64,000 bases of DNA from Sphaerochaeta halotolerans. Its GTDB lineage: Bacteria; Spirochaetota; Spirochaetia; Sphaerochaetales; Sphaerochaetaceae. Below are positions 7,257 to 15,331 of the stretch, one piece after another. A model generated the notes under the pieces. That model had not been told where the DNA came from. It saw only the letters and a list, made by a program, of their open reading frames with translations, and ran no database searches. The translations under genes and the position numbers were made by a program. Within the stretch, counting starts at the first letter, position 1. Each line of letters starts with the position of its first letter. Location of the stretch: the NCBI RefSeq assembly GCF_003429665.1, contig NZ_QUWK01000013.1, forward strand, positions 1-64,000, read 5' to 3'.

Positions 7257-8043
7257 ATGAAGACACAGACCTTTTCCATCCTCGGCGATTCCATCTCCAC
7301 CTTTGCAGGTTTTGTCCCTGATGAGAACGAAATCTTCTACCCCCGTGAGGGAGTGGATGTAACTCAAGTGGAACACACCTGGTGGTATCTCCTCCAAGAA
7401 CGTACAGGACTAAAACTCCTGATGAATGAAAGGTATCAATACCCCAGGGCAAGCCCTGGACTCAGGAGGCGTTGCCTCCTTTTCCGCCCCAAGGGACGGG
7501 TTATCTCACCTTGCTTTCCCGGCACTCTCTCGGGAGAGGAACCTTCCTGCTGATTCCTTTCCTCTCGCTCCGTTGGGGAATGAGTCTTATTCTGGAAGCA
7601 GGATAAGCAGAACAGGAGTCCGACCTCCCTCCTCTTCCTTCTTGGACGAGAAAAGGCAACAGCGGTTGACAGGGAACATCATCATTGTATTCGGAGGAAC
7701 CAACGACTGGGGACAGGCTGAAGAACCTACCACCATTGAGGTATTTCAAGAAGCATATGAAACACTGGTGAGTGATATGCCTGCAAGACACAAATCGAGC
7801 ACATTGTACTTCTGTACCCCGCTGCAACGGACAGACAGGGGCCTTAGGGAAGAGAACATCCACCACTGGAACCAGAAAGACCTTGCTGGGAGTATTCACG
7901 AGATTGTTTCTAGGCATGAAGGAGTCAACCTCATTGACCTTGCGAGCTACCCGATCAAGGCCGGTGATGGGCTTCTCGCTGACGGATTACACCCCAGCAT
8001 GGAAGTACTGGCTACCCTGATGCAAAAAGGACTGGGGCTTTAG
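7257..8043 (+). pseudogene. SGNH/GDSL hydrolase, split by repeat insertion
   Basis: The N-terminal part reads FSILGDSISTFAGFVP ... VEHTWWYLLQERTGLKLLMN, with the GDS nucleophile block. The C-terminal part resumes NESYSGSRISRTG, then IIIVFGGTNDWGQ (block III) and LADGLHPSMEV (catalytic Asp/His). Between LLMN and NESY lies a 149-bp repeat core plus a 5-base duplication (AATGA), 154 bp in all. This is not a multiple of three, so the two halves are in different frames and the upstream frame stops at 7553. Removing the insert joins the halves exactly. Intact relatives are esterase-like hydrolases of about 210 residues. The insertion looks recent because both halves are otherwise open. Confidence 0.85.
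7425..7583. repeat. 149-bp multi-hairpin repeat, copy 1, with AATGA duplication
   Basis: Core 7430-7578, flanked on both sides by AATGA (7425-7429 and 7579-7583), consistent with a 5-base target duplication. It contains consecutive hairpins: GGTAT/ATACC (7432-7443), CAGGGC/GCCCTG (7445-7458), AGGAGGC/GCCTCCT (7464-7480), CCGcCCC/GGGaCGG (7484-7499) and GAGAGGAA/TTCCTCTC (7534-7566). A second copy at 49405-49563 is identical at all but 5 of 149 core positions. No protein that would move it is encoded inside. It resembles a MITE- or REP-like non-autonomous element, but I do not recognise the family. Confidence 0.85.
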
Positions 8044-8885
8044 ATTCCAGCAAGGCGTTTCATCGCTCGCTGACGTTCTGCAAGGGTATTTTCTGCCTGC
8101 ATCTGGATCAATATGGTCTTCACCAAGGAGAAGAGTTCACCCCCGCTGGTGTAATCTGCCTCAGTGAAGAAGTTGATGCGATCCTCCTTCATCAGCCGAT
8201 AGCTGATCGCCTCTCTGCCCTTCGCATAGACAGCAATGCTCTTTCCCCCGTTCTGTTTTACCAGCTTCATGCAGGGAACATCGGTCAAACCATCACCGAT
8301 ATACACCATATTCCTGAAGGGGACACTACGTTCACTCTCCGCTTTATAGGCATTCAGAGCTTGGTCATCATACACATCAAGCACCCCTTTGTTGATTCTG
8401 AACAGAAATTGGGTCTTGGCAGTGTAATTAACCGATAGTTTCGGCCAGGTGGCAACCCCGTTTTCATCATAGAAGTACTCACAAGCATAGATACGTTTGA
8501 ACTGTTTTCCGATGGCAGATCCTTCGATGATCTCTCTCAAGCCTGAGGAGATGATGAAGTGCTCTATGTCCAAGCCCAATTTCACACCAAGGTTGTTTAC
8601 CTCATCGAACCACGAGAGTACGCCTGGGAAGAATTCCAGACTCTTGCCCAACGAGACAAAGTCACTTCTTCTGATCGACTGCTCATGGCGCCTGGACTCG
8701 TCAAGCATCAGCTTCATATATGCCAGAATGCTGTCCATGCCTTGCTTTCTGGCGAGCGTATTTGACTTCTGCCAAAATGCTTCGGCAGACATCCCAAGCT
8801 TGGGAATGAACGTATACTCCTGCATATCTTTGGTGCTCAAGGTCTTGTCAAAATCATACATGATGGCGATGGTTGGTTTCTGCAT
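8040..8885 (-). CDS. HAD-superfamily phosphatase
   Basis: A 281-residue haloacid-dehalogenase-type hydrolase. Motif I is MYDFDKTLST (nucleophile Asp11, acid Asp13), motif II is HFIISSGLREI, and motif IV is YIGDGLTDVPC. Between motifs I and II lies a helical cap (residues about 20-95), as in phosphoserine phosphatase-like enzymes. The substrate is unknown. No ribosome site precedes ATG, but an extended -10 (TGA-TATACT) ends 6 bases upstream, so the message is probably leaderless. Its stop codon overlaps the end of the convergent SGNH pseudogene. Confidence 0.85.
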   Translation of the reverse strand: MQKPTIAIMYDFDKTLSTKDMQEYTFIPKLGMSAEAFWQKSNTLARKQGMDSILAYMKLMLDESRRHEQSIRRSDFVSLGKSLEFFPGVLSWFDEVNNLGVKLGLDIEHFIISSGLREIIEGSAIGKQFKRIYACEYFYDENGVATWPKLSVNYTAKTQFLFRINKGVLDVYDDQALNAYKAESERSVPFRNMVYIGDGLTDVPCMKLVKQNGGKSIAVYAKGREAISYRLMKEDRINFFTEADYTSGGELFSLVKTILIQMQAENTLAERQRAMKRLAGI

Positions 8886-8891
8886 GGATAG

Positions 8892-8900
8892 AGTATATCA
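8892..8900 (-). promoter_or_regulatory. Extended -10 of the HAD phosphatase gene
   Basis: The minus strand reads TGA-TATACT with 6 bases left before the start codon and no convincing -35. This is the extended -10 form of a housekeeping promoter and predicts a leaderless transcript. Confidence 0.45.
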
Positions 8901-9099
8901 CGAACCGAGGGGAACAGTTGATCATGTCGTAGAGAAGGTACTGTTGCACTACAATTGGTGACCTCATGTTTTCCCAATTATATCGGCAAACCATTAAAGA
9001 ACATACCCTTTCCTACTCGTGTGGATTTGAGGTATAACTGATTCTGAAGGAAGCACCTGTTTCCTAGTGGGGGAAATACTGCGACATATTGAAGGCAAA

Positions 9100-10647
9100 A
9101 TGAAACAGAAGAGAGAAAGAAAGAAAAAATTCTGGCATGTATTCTTATTCATCACCATTCTCATCGGAATGACCCTAGTTGGTCTATTATTCCGCACAGT
9201 CGGCTTTCCTGAAACCAACATCGTATTGTTGTACCTATTGGGTGTTCTCCTGATTTCACGATTCACCGGCGGTTACGCCTATGGTATCACTAGTTCCGTA
9301 TTTGCTACCGGAGCGTTCAACTATTTTTTCACTGAACCCTATTACACCCTGTCTGTTTATGATTCGAGCTACCTCATTACCTTTGCCATCATGATGGCGA
9401 CCGCCTTCATCACCAGCACACTTACTTCCAAAATCAAAATGAATGCAGAGATTGCACGTGAGAGAGAAGCGGAGGCGAATGCCTTATACCGATTAACTAG
9501 TCGCTTAACCGATGTTACGGAAATCTCGGAAATCACCAGCACGGTGGTCGAGATGGTCAGCAATCTCTTTAATTGCCAAGCAGCTTGTCTGGTCTATACA
9601 GACTTGCAAGAACCTGAGAATACCTTTATTCAGCAACAAATGAAAGGCAAACAGATTCGTCGTGAGGTTCAGGACCCCCATGCATTAAAACATCAGATTG
9701 CTGGATTGAGAACCGAATTCAATGTAGGTGAAGAATTCCATGATTGGCCTTTGTATGGCCGTGATACGATCCTTGGTGTTCTACGGATTCCCAATTCGGA
9801 TGTGTCCTTTATGAATGATTCCCAGATGAGACTGCTTCATTCAATGATTGAAAGCACTGCCCTGGCAATGGATAGGGTAAAGAGTGTTTCCGAACGACAA
9901 AGATTGAAGGAGGAAGCTACGCAAGAGCGATACCGTGGGAATCTCCTTCGAGCGATATCTCATGACTTCCGGACTCCTCTTTCGAGTATCATGGGCACCT
10001 CAGAAATGATCATGGGAGTGACAGACCCCGGGGCAGACACGCACATGCTAGCTAACACTATCTATAATGATGCTGAGCGGTTGCATTCTTTGGTAGAGAA
10101 CATCCTGGCACTTACCCGTTTGCATGAAGGCAAACTGGTTCCGGAGAAACAGCTGGAAGCTGTCGAAGAAGTGGTAGGAGCGGCAATCAAGGCTATGGCG
10201 AACCGATTGGCTGATCGTTCTGTCAAGGTGAACATTCCCAACGAAATCCTGTTGGTCCCCATGGATGCAAAACTCATCGAGCAAGTTCTTATCAACCTTC
10301 TGGACAATGCCGTCAAACACACACAACCCGACGAAGAGATTTGTATCTCGGTAGTTGAGAATAAAGTAGAGAAAAGAGCGGAGTTTCATATCGCGGACAG
10401 AGGGAAAGGGATCTCTTCAGCGGATTTGCCATATATTTTCCAGATGTTCTTTACAAGCCAGAGTGACAAGAAGGAAAAACGCCGGGGAATTGGATTGGGG
10501 CTCTCAATCTGCGAATCAATCGTCGTTGCACACGGAGGAACAATCAAGGCCGGCAATAGGATAGATGGTCCCGGAGCGGAACTTATTTTTACACTTCCCC
10601 TTCAGATTGATTGCCTGGATGAGGGAGAGACTACAAACAATGATTGA
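9100..10647 (+). CDS. KdpD-like sensor histidine kinase without KdpD/Usp domains
   Basis: A 515-residue membrane kinase. Residues about 10-105 form the four-helix DUF4118 membrane region of KdpD (WHVFLFITILIGMTLVGLLF, then LLISRFTGGYAYGI). A GAF-like domain follows, then HisKA with the phosphorylated His288 in AISHDFRTPLSSIMG, and an ATPase with LINLLDNAVKH, ADRGKGIS and GIGLGLSICE. The cytoplasmic KdpD and universal-stress domains that open classical KdpD are absent. The start is placed at 9100, where GAAGG precedes ATG; a GTG at 9067 has no such site. It is followed directly by its response regulator and then Trk genes, so potassium sensing is likely. No kdpFABC is present in the window. 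Confidence 0.88.
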   Translation: MKQKRERKKKFWHVFLFITILIGMTLVGLLFRTVGFPETNIVLLYLLGVLLISRFTGGYAYGITSSVFATGAFNYFFTEPYYTLSVYDSSYLITFAIMMATAFITSTLTSKIKMNAEIAREREAEANALYRLTSRLTDVTEISEITSTVVEMVSNLFNCQAACLVYTDLQEPENTFIQQQMKGKQIRREVQDPHALKHQIAGLRTEFNVGEEFHDWPLYGRDTILGVLRIPNSDVSFMNDSQMRLLHSMIESTALAMDRVKSVSERQRLKEEATQERYRGNLLRAISHDFRTPLSSIMGTSEMIMGVTDPGADTHMLANTIYNDAERLHSLVENILALTRLHEGKLVPEKQLEAVEEVVGAAIKAMANRLADRSVKVNIPNEILLVPMDAKLIEQVLINLLDNAVKHTQPDEEICISVVENKVEKRAEFHIADRGKGISSADLPYIFQMFFTSQSDKKEKRRGIGLGLSICESIVVAHGGTIKAGNRIDGPGAELIFTLPLQIDCLDEGETTNND

Positions 10648-10655
10648 CGGGAGAC

Positions 10656-11360
10656 ATGTCTATGCAAAATAAGAAGGAGAAAATCCTTGTTGTTGAGGAT
10701 GATGGGCAGATACGGAAATTTCTGCAATTCGCATTGGAGCAGGTAGGATTCACTGTTTCCACCGCCGGTTCGGCTCAAGATGGCTTGTCACAGTTGGTTA
10801 CCGGCCAAACCGATCTGATCCTACTTGACCTAGGTCTTCCCGATTTTGATGGATTGGAAGTGATTAGGAAAATCAGGGAGTGGTCTGAAATACCCATAAT
10901 CGTCATTTCAGCCCGTGATCAGGATAAGGATAAGATATCTGCATTGGATCAAGGGGCGGATGATTACCTGACTAAACCCTTCTCCACGGTGGAATTATTA
11001 GCAAGAATACGCGTCGCCTTGCGGCATAGGGACAGACTAGACGGGCATAAATCTGAGACAAGCGCTACTGTAGGGGAGTTGACTATCAACTTTGGCAAGC
11101 GATTGGTGTACTTAAAGGGGGAAGAATTACATACCACTCCGCTGGAGTACGCACTTCTTTCATTCCTGTTCAAGAACATTGGCAGAGTGGTCACCACGAA
11201 GAGTCTACTTCAAGAGCTGTATGGTATTTCACATAACGACGACACCCAAGCCCTGCGGGCCTTGATGGCGGGTTTACGACGAAAAATCGAGCGTAATCCT
11301 GCGACCCCCCGTTATATTTTGACTGAAATTGGCGTAGGGTATCGTTTGGTCGATGAATAA
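10656..11360 (+). CDS. KdpE-like OmpR-family response regulator
   Basis: About 234 residues: a receiver domain (KILVVEDDGQIRKFL, phosphorylation Asp58 in LILLDLGLPDFDG, conserved Lys in DDYLTKPFS) followed by an OmpR/PhoB winged helix ending in ILTEIGVGYRLVDE. It is encoded 8 bases after the kinase. Translation may begin at 10656 or at the second ATG at 10662, which lies 8 bases after GGGAG. As a KdpE relative it would activate transcription by binding direct repeats. Such repeats occur 47 bp downstream of its stop, before the TPR-trk operon. Confidence 0.9.
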   Translation: MSMQNKKEKILVVEDDGQIRKFLQFALEQVGFTVSTAGSAQDGLSQLVTGQTDLILLDLGLPDFDGLEVIRKIREWSEIPIIVISARDQDKDKISALDQGADDYLTKPFSTVELLARIRVALRHRDRLDGHKSETSATVGELTINFGKRLVYLKGEELHTTPLEYALLSFLFKNIGRVVTTKSLLQELYGISHNDDTQALRALMAGLRRKIERNPATPRYILTEIGVGYRLVDE

Positions 11361-11406
11361 GCCCCAATCACAAATTTGAAATGACCAGAATAGTCGAAGG
11401 GGAGTG

Positions 11407-11473
11407 AATCTCACACCATTCTCACAAGATTCTTGTCGTTCTCACGGGAACCTCATATACAAATTGCTATCAT
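11407..11473 (+). promoter_or_regulatory. Tandem 11-bp repeats and -10 of the trk operon
   Basis: Four related octamers, AATCTCAC, ATTCTCAC, ATTCTTGT and GTTCTCAC, begin at 11407, 11418, 11429 and 11438, spacings of 11, 11 and 9 bp, so they face the same side of the helix. A good -10 (TATCAT, 11468-11473) follows, but the expected -35 position (11445-11450) is CGGGAA, unlike TTGACA. This is the layout of a promoter activated by an OmpR/KdpE-type regulator bound next to the -35. Confidence 0.55.
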
Positions 11474-11520
11474 ATGGATGCTTGAAGGAAGGTAATAACC
11501 TTACTTAGAGGAGCTGAAGT

Positions 11521-11922
11521 ATGGATAGGCAAGACCGAACTGATATTGAGATTCAAAAGTATTGTGACATCATACGGAACCTGTTATTACAGCGAGCTTA
11601 TGATGAATGCGAGAGACGAATAATGCGAATGATGGAAAGATTTCCCCATCTGCCTGAACCCCACAACCTTTATGGGATTCTCCTGGAGAAACGGGGAGAA
11701 CATCTTTTGGCGCTGAAACACTTTAGGGCAGCATTGTCGTTGGACCCCTCCTATGCGCCGGCCATCCATAATCTTGAGACATATGCGACGCTGTTTTCCC
11801 ACGGCGCATATGCAATAGATGAGAGTGATTGTCAATCGCATGAAATCAAAACGGAATACTCCGAGTTGAAACCAAGCGAAAAGAACTGTGTTGAGGAGGA
11901 ATCAGAATACCCATGCAAATAA
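11521..11922 (+). CDS. Small TPR protein, first gene of trk operon
   Basis: A 133-residue soluble protein with about two tetratricopeptide repeats (LPEPHNLYGILLEKRGEHLL and ALKHFRAALSLDPSYAPAIH), preceded by a helical N-terminus and followed by an acidic, probably disordered tail. There is no signal peptide. It overlaps the first TrkA-type gene by 10 bases and shares the operon and promoter. TPR proteins are adaptors, so a link between the TrkA gating ring and another partner is possible but is only inference. I know of no named gene with this role. Confidence 0.75.
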   Translation: MDRQDRTDIEIQKYCDIIRNLLLQRAYDECERRIMRMMERFPHLPEPHNLYGILLEKRGEHLLALKHFRAALSLDPSYAPAIHNLETYATLFSHGAYAIDESDCQSHEIKTEYSELKPSEKNCVEEESEYPCK

Positions 11923-12392
11923 AGCCACAAAAGAAAAAATCGTCCTTATTCACAATCATTATCGGATGCGGCAAGTTGGGTGCGTCGATAGCGAATATGA
12001 TCTCAGATAGTGGAGGCGATGTTCTTATCCTCGATAAGGACAAGGATGCTTTCCGTCGTCTATCACTTCACTACGGAGGTTTGTCGGTAGTGGGGGATGC
12101 GCTTGATCTTGATAAGCTGAAGGAGATACAAATCCAAAAGGCTACGACCTTACTCGTTGTAACAAACGACGATAATACCAACAACATGGTAGCCCAGTTG
12201 GCAGTGTACCAGTTCTCAATAAAACGTGTAATCGCACGAGTCGTTGATAGAGATAAGGAAAGCATCTTCAACGCAAACGGAATACAAACCTTCTGTCCTG
12301 TTTCCTTATCCCAAGAGAGGATTGGTCAACTTTTATCAGCGGATGATCCTGTGGATGGTCAAACTGTTGATACAGAAGGGAGGGAACAATAG
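11913..12392 (+). CDS. trkA: TrkA-type potassium channel regulator, RCK_N only
   Basis: A 159-residue RCK (regulator of K+ conductance) N-terminal domain: Rossmann fold with FTIIIGCGKLGASIANMI (GxGxxG), an acidic ligand at the end of strand 2 (VLILDKDKD) and the VVGDALD segment. The second, C-terminal RCK domain seen in full TrkA/KtrA is absent or reduced to about 20 residues. It binds nucleotides and gates the TrkH subunit. The next gene, beginning right after its stop (TAGATG), is a second, longer RCK protein, so the gating ring may be mixed. Confidence 0.87.
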   Translation: MQIKPQKKKSSLFTIIIGCGKLGASIANMISDSGGDVLILDKDKDAFRRLSLHYGGLSVVGDALDLDKLKEIQIQKATTLLVVTNDDNTNNMVAQLAVYQFSIKRVIARVVDRDKESIFNANGIQTFCPVSLSQERIGQLLSADDPVDGQTVDTEGREQ

Positions 12393-13058
12393 ATGAAAAA
12401 GTCGATAGTAATAGTTGGGGGCCGCAAGAAAGCAATTATTCTAGCCAAATCCATATTGAGAAAAGGGTATGAAGTCATTGTCATAAACGAGTCATATGAA
12501 GACTGTTTATCCCTTTATGAGATACCGGGAATCTCGGTCATTCAAGGCGATGGAACAAAACCATATGTTCTGGATGATGCAAACATACACAATGTGGATA
12601 TAGCGATTGCATTGACACCCAATGATGAGGATAATCTCATGATATGTCAGTTGTGTAAGGCCCACTTCTCTGTAAAGAAAACAGTCGCTGTCGTCTCAGA
12701 TCCGAAGAAAATAGACTTCTTTTATGCAATGGGAATTGATAGGGCGGTATGCACCATTTCAACGGTCACGAGCATAATCGAGCAACAGGCATTCATCAAC
12801 GATATCACCAATATCATTCCCATTCGGGGTGGAAATATCCAGATTGTGGAGGTTCGCATCGATGGGTATTCTCCCGCAGTGGATAAGCAGTTATGGGAAA
12901 TCGATTTGCCATCGGAAGTCATCATCGGTTGCATATTACGTGGTGATGAAGCTTTGGTACCGCGGGGTAATTCCAGAATCTCAATGGGGGATACCCTGGT
13001 ACTGATTGCAGGACAACAACAAGAAATACCGGCGATCAAAGCATTGACGGGAAGGTGA
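12393..13058 (+). CDS. trkA: TrkA-type potassium uptake regulator, RCK_N and RCK_C
   Basis: A 221-residue protein with an RCK_N domain (IVIVGGRKKAIILAKSILRK, VIQGDGTKPYVLDDA, ALTPNDEDNLMICQL) and an RCK_C domain (EVRIDGYSPAVDKQLWEIDL ... GDTLVLIAG). It begins one base after the preceding RCK gene. The usual GxGxxG is altered to GGRKKA, so nucleotide binding may differ from its partner. It should assemble on the cytoplasmic face of TrkH. Confidence 0.87.
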   Translation: MKKSIVIVGGRKKAIILAKSILRKGYEVIVINESYEDCLSLYEIPGISVIQGDGTKPYVLDDANIHNVDIAIALTPNDEDNLMICQLCKAHFSVKKTVAVVSDPKKIDFFYAMGIDRAVCTISTVTSIIEQQAFINDITNIIPIRGGNIQIVEVRIDGYSPAVDKQLWEIDLPSEVIIGCILRGDEALVPRGNSRISMGDTLVLIAGQQQEIPAIKALTGR

Positions 13059-13062
13059 AGTC

Positions 13063-14541
13063 ATGGGATATTCAGTTTCCAAACTCTCAAGTGTGGGCAA
13101 ATTCATGATGCTGATTGGCATTCTGGTTGCTATTCCATTGTTAGTTGTTCCATTTGATGCGCAGGACAATCAGTTTGCCTGGAGCTTTATTATTCCGGCG
13201 TCATTCTCTCTTCTTTGTGGCTTCCTGTTATTTCTGTATAGAAAAAAAAGGAGTGGAGCGGTAGAAAATCTCGGCTGGAAATCATCAATGCAGCATAGCA
13301 GCATCATTGTTCTATTTGCATGGGCCTGGGGTATGGTGATTGGTGCATTCCCGTTTTTCTTAAGCGGTCAATTGCGTTTGATTCAGTCCTTGTTCGAATC
13401 GATAAGTGGATGGACAACGACAGGATTGTCAGTGATGGATACATCGAATACACCTAAGATCTTTCTGTTTTATCGGAGTTTCATGCAATTTTGTGGTGGT
13501 CTAGGGTTTGTGATGATGATGAACATGTTCATCCAAGAAAAACAATCAATGAGACTTTATAATGCTGAAGGGCATTCCGACAAACTTTTACCAAATTTGA
13601 GAAAAACCACCCAGCTTATCTTTCTAATGTATGGAGGATTGTTGGCAGCTGGCACTTTGCTCTATAGCATTGTTGGCATGAATATTTTTGAATCATTGTT
13701 ACACGCAATGTGTGCACTGTCTACCGGTGGCTTTTCAACTCGATTGGGAAGCATTGGGGAATACAACAGCATCGGAATCGAGCTAGTCACAATTCTTCTC
13801 ATGCTGTTCGGAACAACTAATTTTGCCGTTCTTCTACTCATATTCAAAATGAAATGGAGACAAGTGGGTCGTGTCAGCGAAGTACAGTTGCTGCTCGGAC
13901 TTCTCTGTCTCGGGATACCTGTTTTTGCTCTCGGATTGCTGCAAAATCATCAGTATATGGGAATAGAAGCATTCAGGATTGCAGTATTCAATGTGATTTC
14001 CGCGCTTTCGACCACTGGTTACTCTACAATTGATTTTCAAGGAATGTCCCCATCTTCACTTGGGGTGATAATCCTGATGATGCTTATCGGAGGTGGAATA
14101 GGTTCAACTGCGGGGGGGATAAAGCTGGAACGGGTGTATATTGGTATCAATGTCATCGCACTGAACTTTCGCACCCGAATCAATTCTGCCAGAAGTATCC
14201 ATCCGGGATTTTTTTACAAAGCCCAAGGTAAGCACATGATTGATGACAAATTAATATTGGAGACTTCTGCCCATATATTGAGTTATCTATCAATAATTGG
14301 AGTTGGAACCATCCTTCTTGCGACAGCGGCAAATACCAACCTAATCGACGCACTTTTTGAATTTGCTTCGGCGTTTGGTACTGTCGGTTTATCAATCGGT
14401 ATTACAAATCCTAATCTTGGTAACGCAGCTTTGCTCATTGAGATGTTCGCGATGGTTCTTGGCAGATTGGAAATCTTTATTGTCTTTATCGCAATCCACT
14501 CCAGCATTGAGTTGATGCATTTGAGACCAAAAAAGGCATGA
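13063..14541 (+). CDS. trkH: TrkH/KtrB-type potassium transporter membrane subunit
   Basis: A 492-residue integral membrane protein with about ten hydrophobic segments. The selectivity-filter loops of the Trk/Ktr/HKT family are recognisable: SGWTTTGLSVMD, ALSTGGFSTR, LSTTGYSTIDF and FGTVGLSIGI. It forms the K+ path across the inner membrane and is gated by the two RCK proteins just upstream. A GGGAAGG site lies 6 bases before ATG. It is the last gene of the TPR-trk operon. Confidence 0.92.
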   Translation: MGYSVSKLSSVGKFMMLIGILVAIPLLVVPFDAQDNQFAWSFIIPASFSLLCGFLLFLYRKKRSGAVENLGWKSSMQHSSIIVLFAWAWGMVIGAFPFFLSGQLRLIQSLFESISGWTTTGLSVMDTSNTPKIFLFYRSFMQFCGGLGFVMMMNMFIQEKQSMRLYNAEGHSDKLLPNLRKTTQLIFLMYGGLLAAGTLLYSIVGMNIFESLLHAMCALSTGGFSTRLGSIGEYNSIGIELVTILLMLFGTTNFAVLLLIFKMKWRQVGRVSEVQLLLGLLCLGIPVFALGLLQNHQYMGIEAFRIAVFNVISALSTTGYSTIDFQGMSPSSLGVIILMMLIGGGIGSTAGGIKLERVYIGINVIALNFRTRINSARSIHPGFFYKAQGKHMIDDKLILETSAHILSYLSIIGVGTILLATAANTNLIDALFEFASAFGTVGLSIGITNPNLGNAALLIEMFAMVLGRLEIFIVFIAIHSSIELMHLRPKKA

Positions 14542-14653
14542 AGCTCAAGATTCAAGAATCATGTCCAATAGTCTCAGTGACAGAGTATTCATCTTTGAGG
14601 TAATATTGAACCAGAGAAGAGACTCTGGCTCACAAATGAAACATAGTACCCTG

Positions 14654-15124
14654 CTACATATTGGTAGGAATATAACCCCCAAAAACCTTCGGCAAGATAA
14701 GGCTAATCTCAGGTATGAACGACACGAAAAGCAGTGCAATTATCATACAGACATAGAACGGGAGCGTCGCCTTGACCACCTTCTCCATTGGCACCTTTCC
14801 AACGGCTGAACCGATGAATAGCACGGCTCCAACCGGTGGGGTCAAGAGACCGATACCACAGTTGAGTACTACCATGATTCCGAACTGAATCGGAGTTGCA
14901 ATAAGAATGACCGGTGCCATGTCCATGATGGCGCCAAGAACCAGCAGGATGATGATAATCCTATTGCTGGTGAAGTTTGTGATTGCCTCAGCTGCAAGAG
15001 CGGGAACATGGAGTGTAGTAAGGCAGTACCCGAAGACAGAGGAGGTAGCGATAAGGATGAGAACTATCGCAAGGGTTCCTACACAATCGTCCAGTACCTT
15101 CCAAACCCCCTTCCAATTCAAGCC
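14654..15124 (-). pseudogene. TRAP transporter large permease (DctM), fragment
   Basis: About 157 codons match the C-terminal third of DctM: GVWKVLDDCVGTLAIVLILI, LAAEAITNF, LVLGAIMDMAPVILIATPI and FGIMVVLNCGIGLLTPPVGA. A functional DctM has about 430 residues. About 15 residues are also missing between ATPI and FGIM, where the family normally has a conserved loop. The open frame extends to 15307 but without recognisable DctM sequence. No DctP or DctQ gene is nearby. This is a decayed remnant of a dicarboxylate or sugar-acid TRAP system. Confidence 0.75.
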
Positions 15125-15293
15125 TATAACAAAAGACAGAGCATTCTTGCTCCCTCTTGCGTTGCTTGAAAACAGCAACAAAGTCTGGAAGATTATAGAG
15201 GGAAAAATAGGAACCGAGCGATGCACTAGGGAGAGGTAATTCGAGAACCTCACACTGGGTTTCATAAGAATGCGGGATTGATTCCCGATTAAT

Positions 15294-15331
15294 GGTTGAC
15301 AAATCAACCACTATCTTTTATATATCTCCAT
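15294..15331 (+). promoter_or_regulatory. marR promoter with overlapping inverted-repeat operator
   Basis: TTGACA (15296-15301), 17 bp, TATATA (15319-15324), then 7 bases to ATG at 15332: a near-consensus promoter predicting a leaderless message. The -35 lies inside the perfect inverted repeat GGTTGACAAATCAACC (15294-15309), a plausible site for autorepression by the MarR protein. Confidence 0.6.

Noticed and set aside
14611-14628. Possible terminator after trkH (CCAGAG/CTCTGG)
   Set aside because: The stem is only 6 bp, lies 70 bp past the stop and has no T-run; too weak to call.
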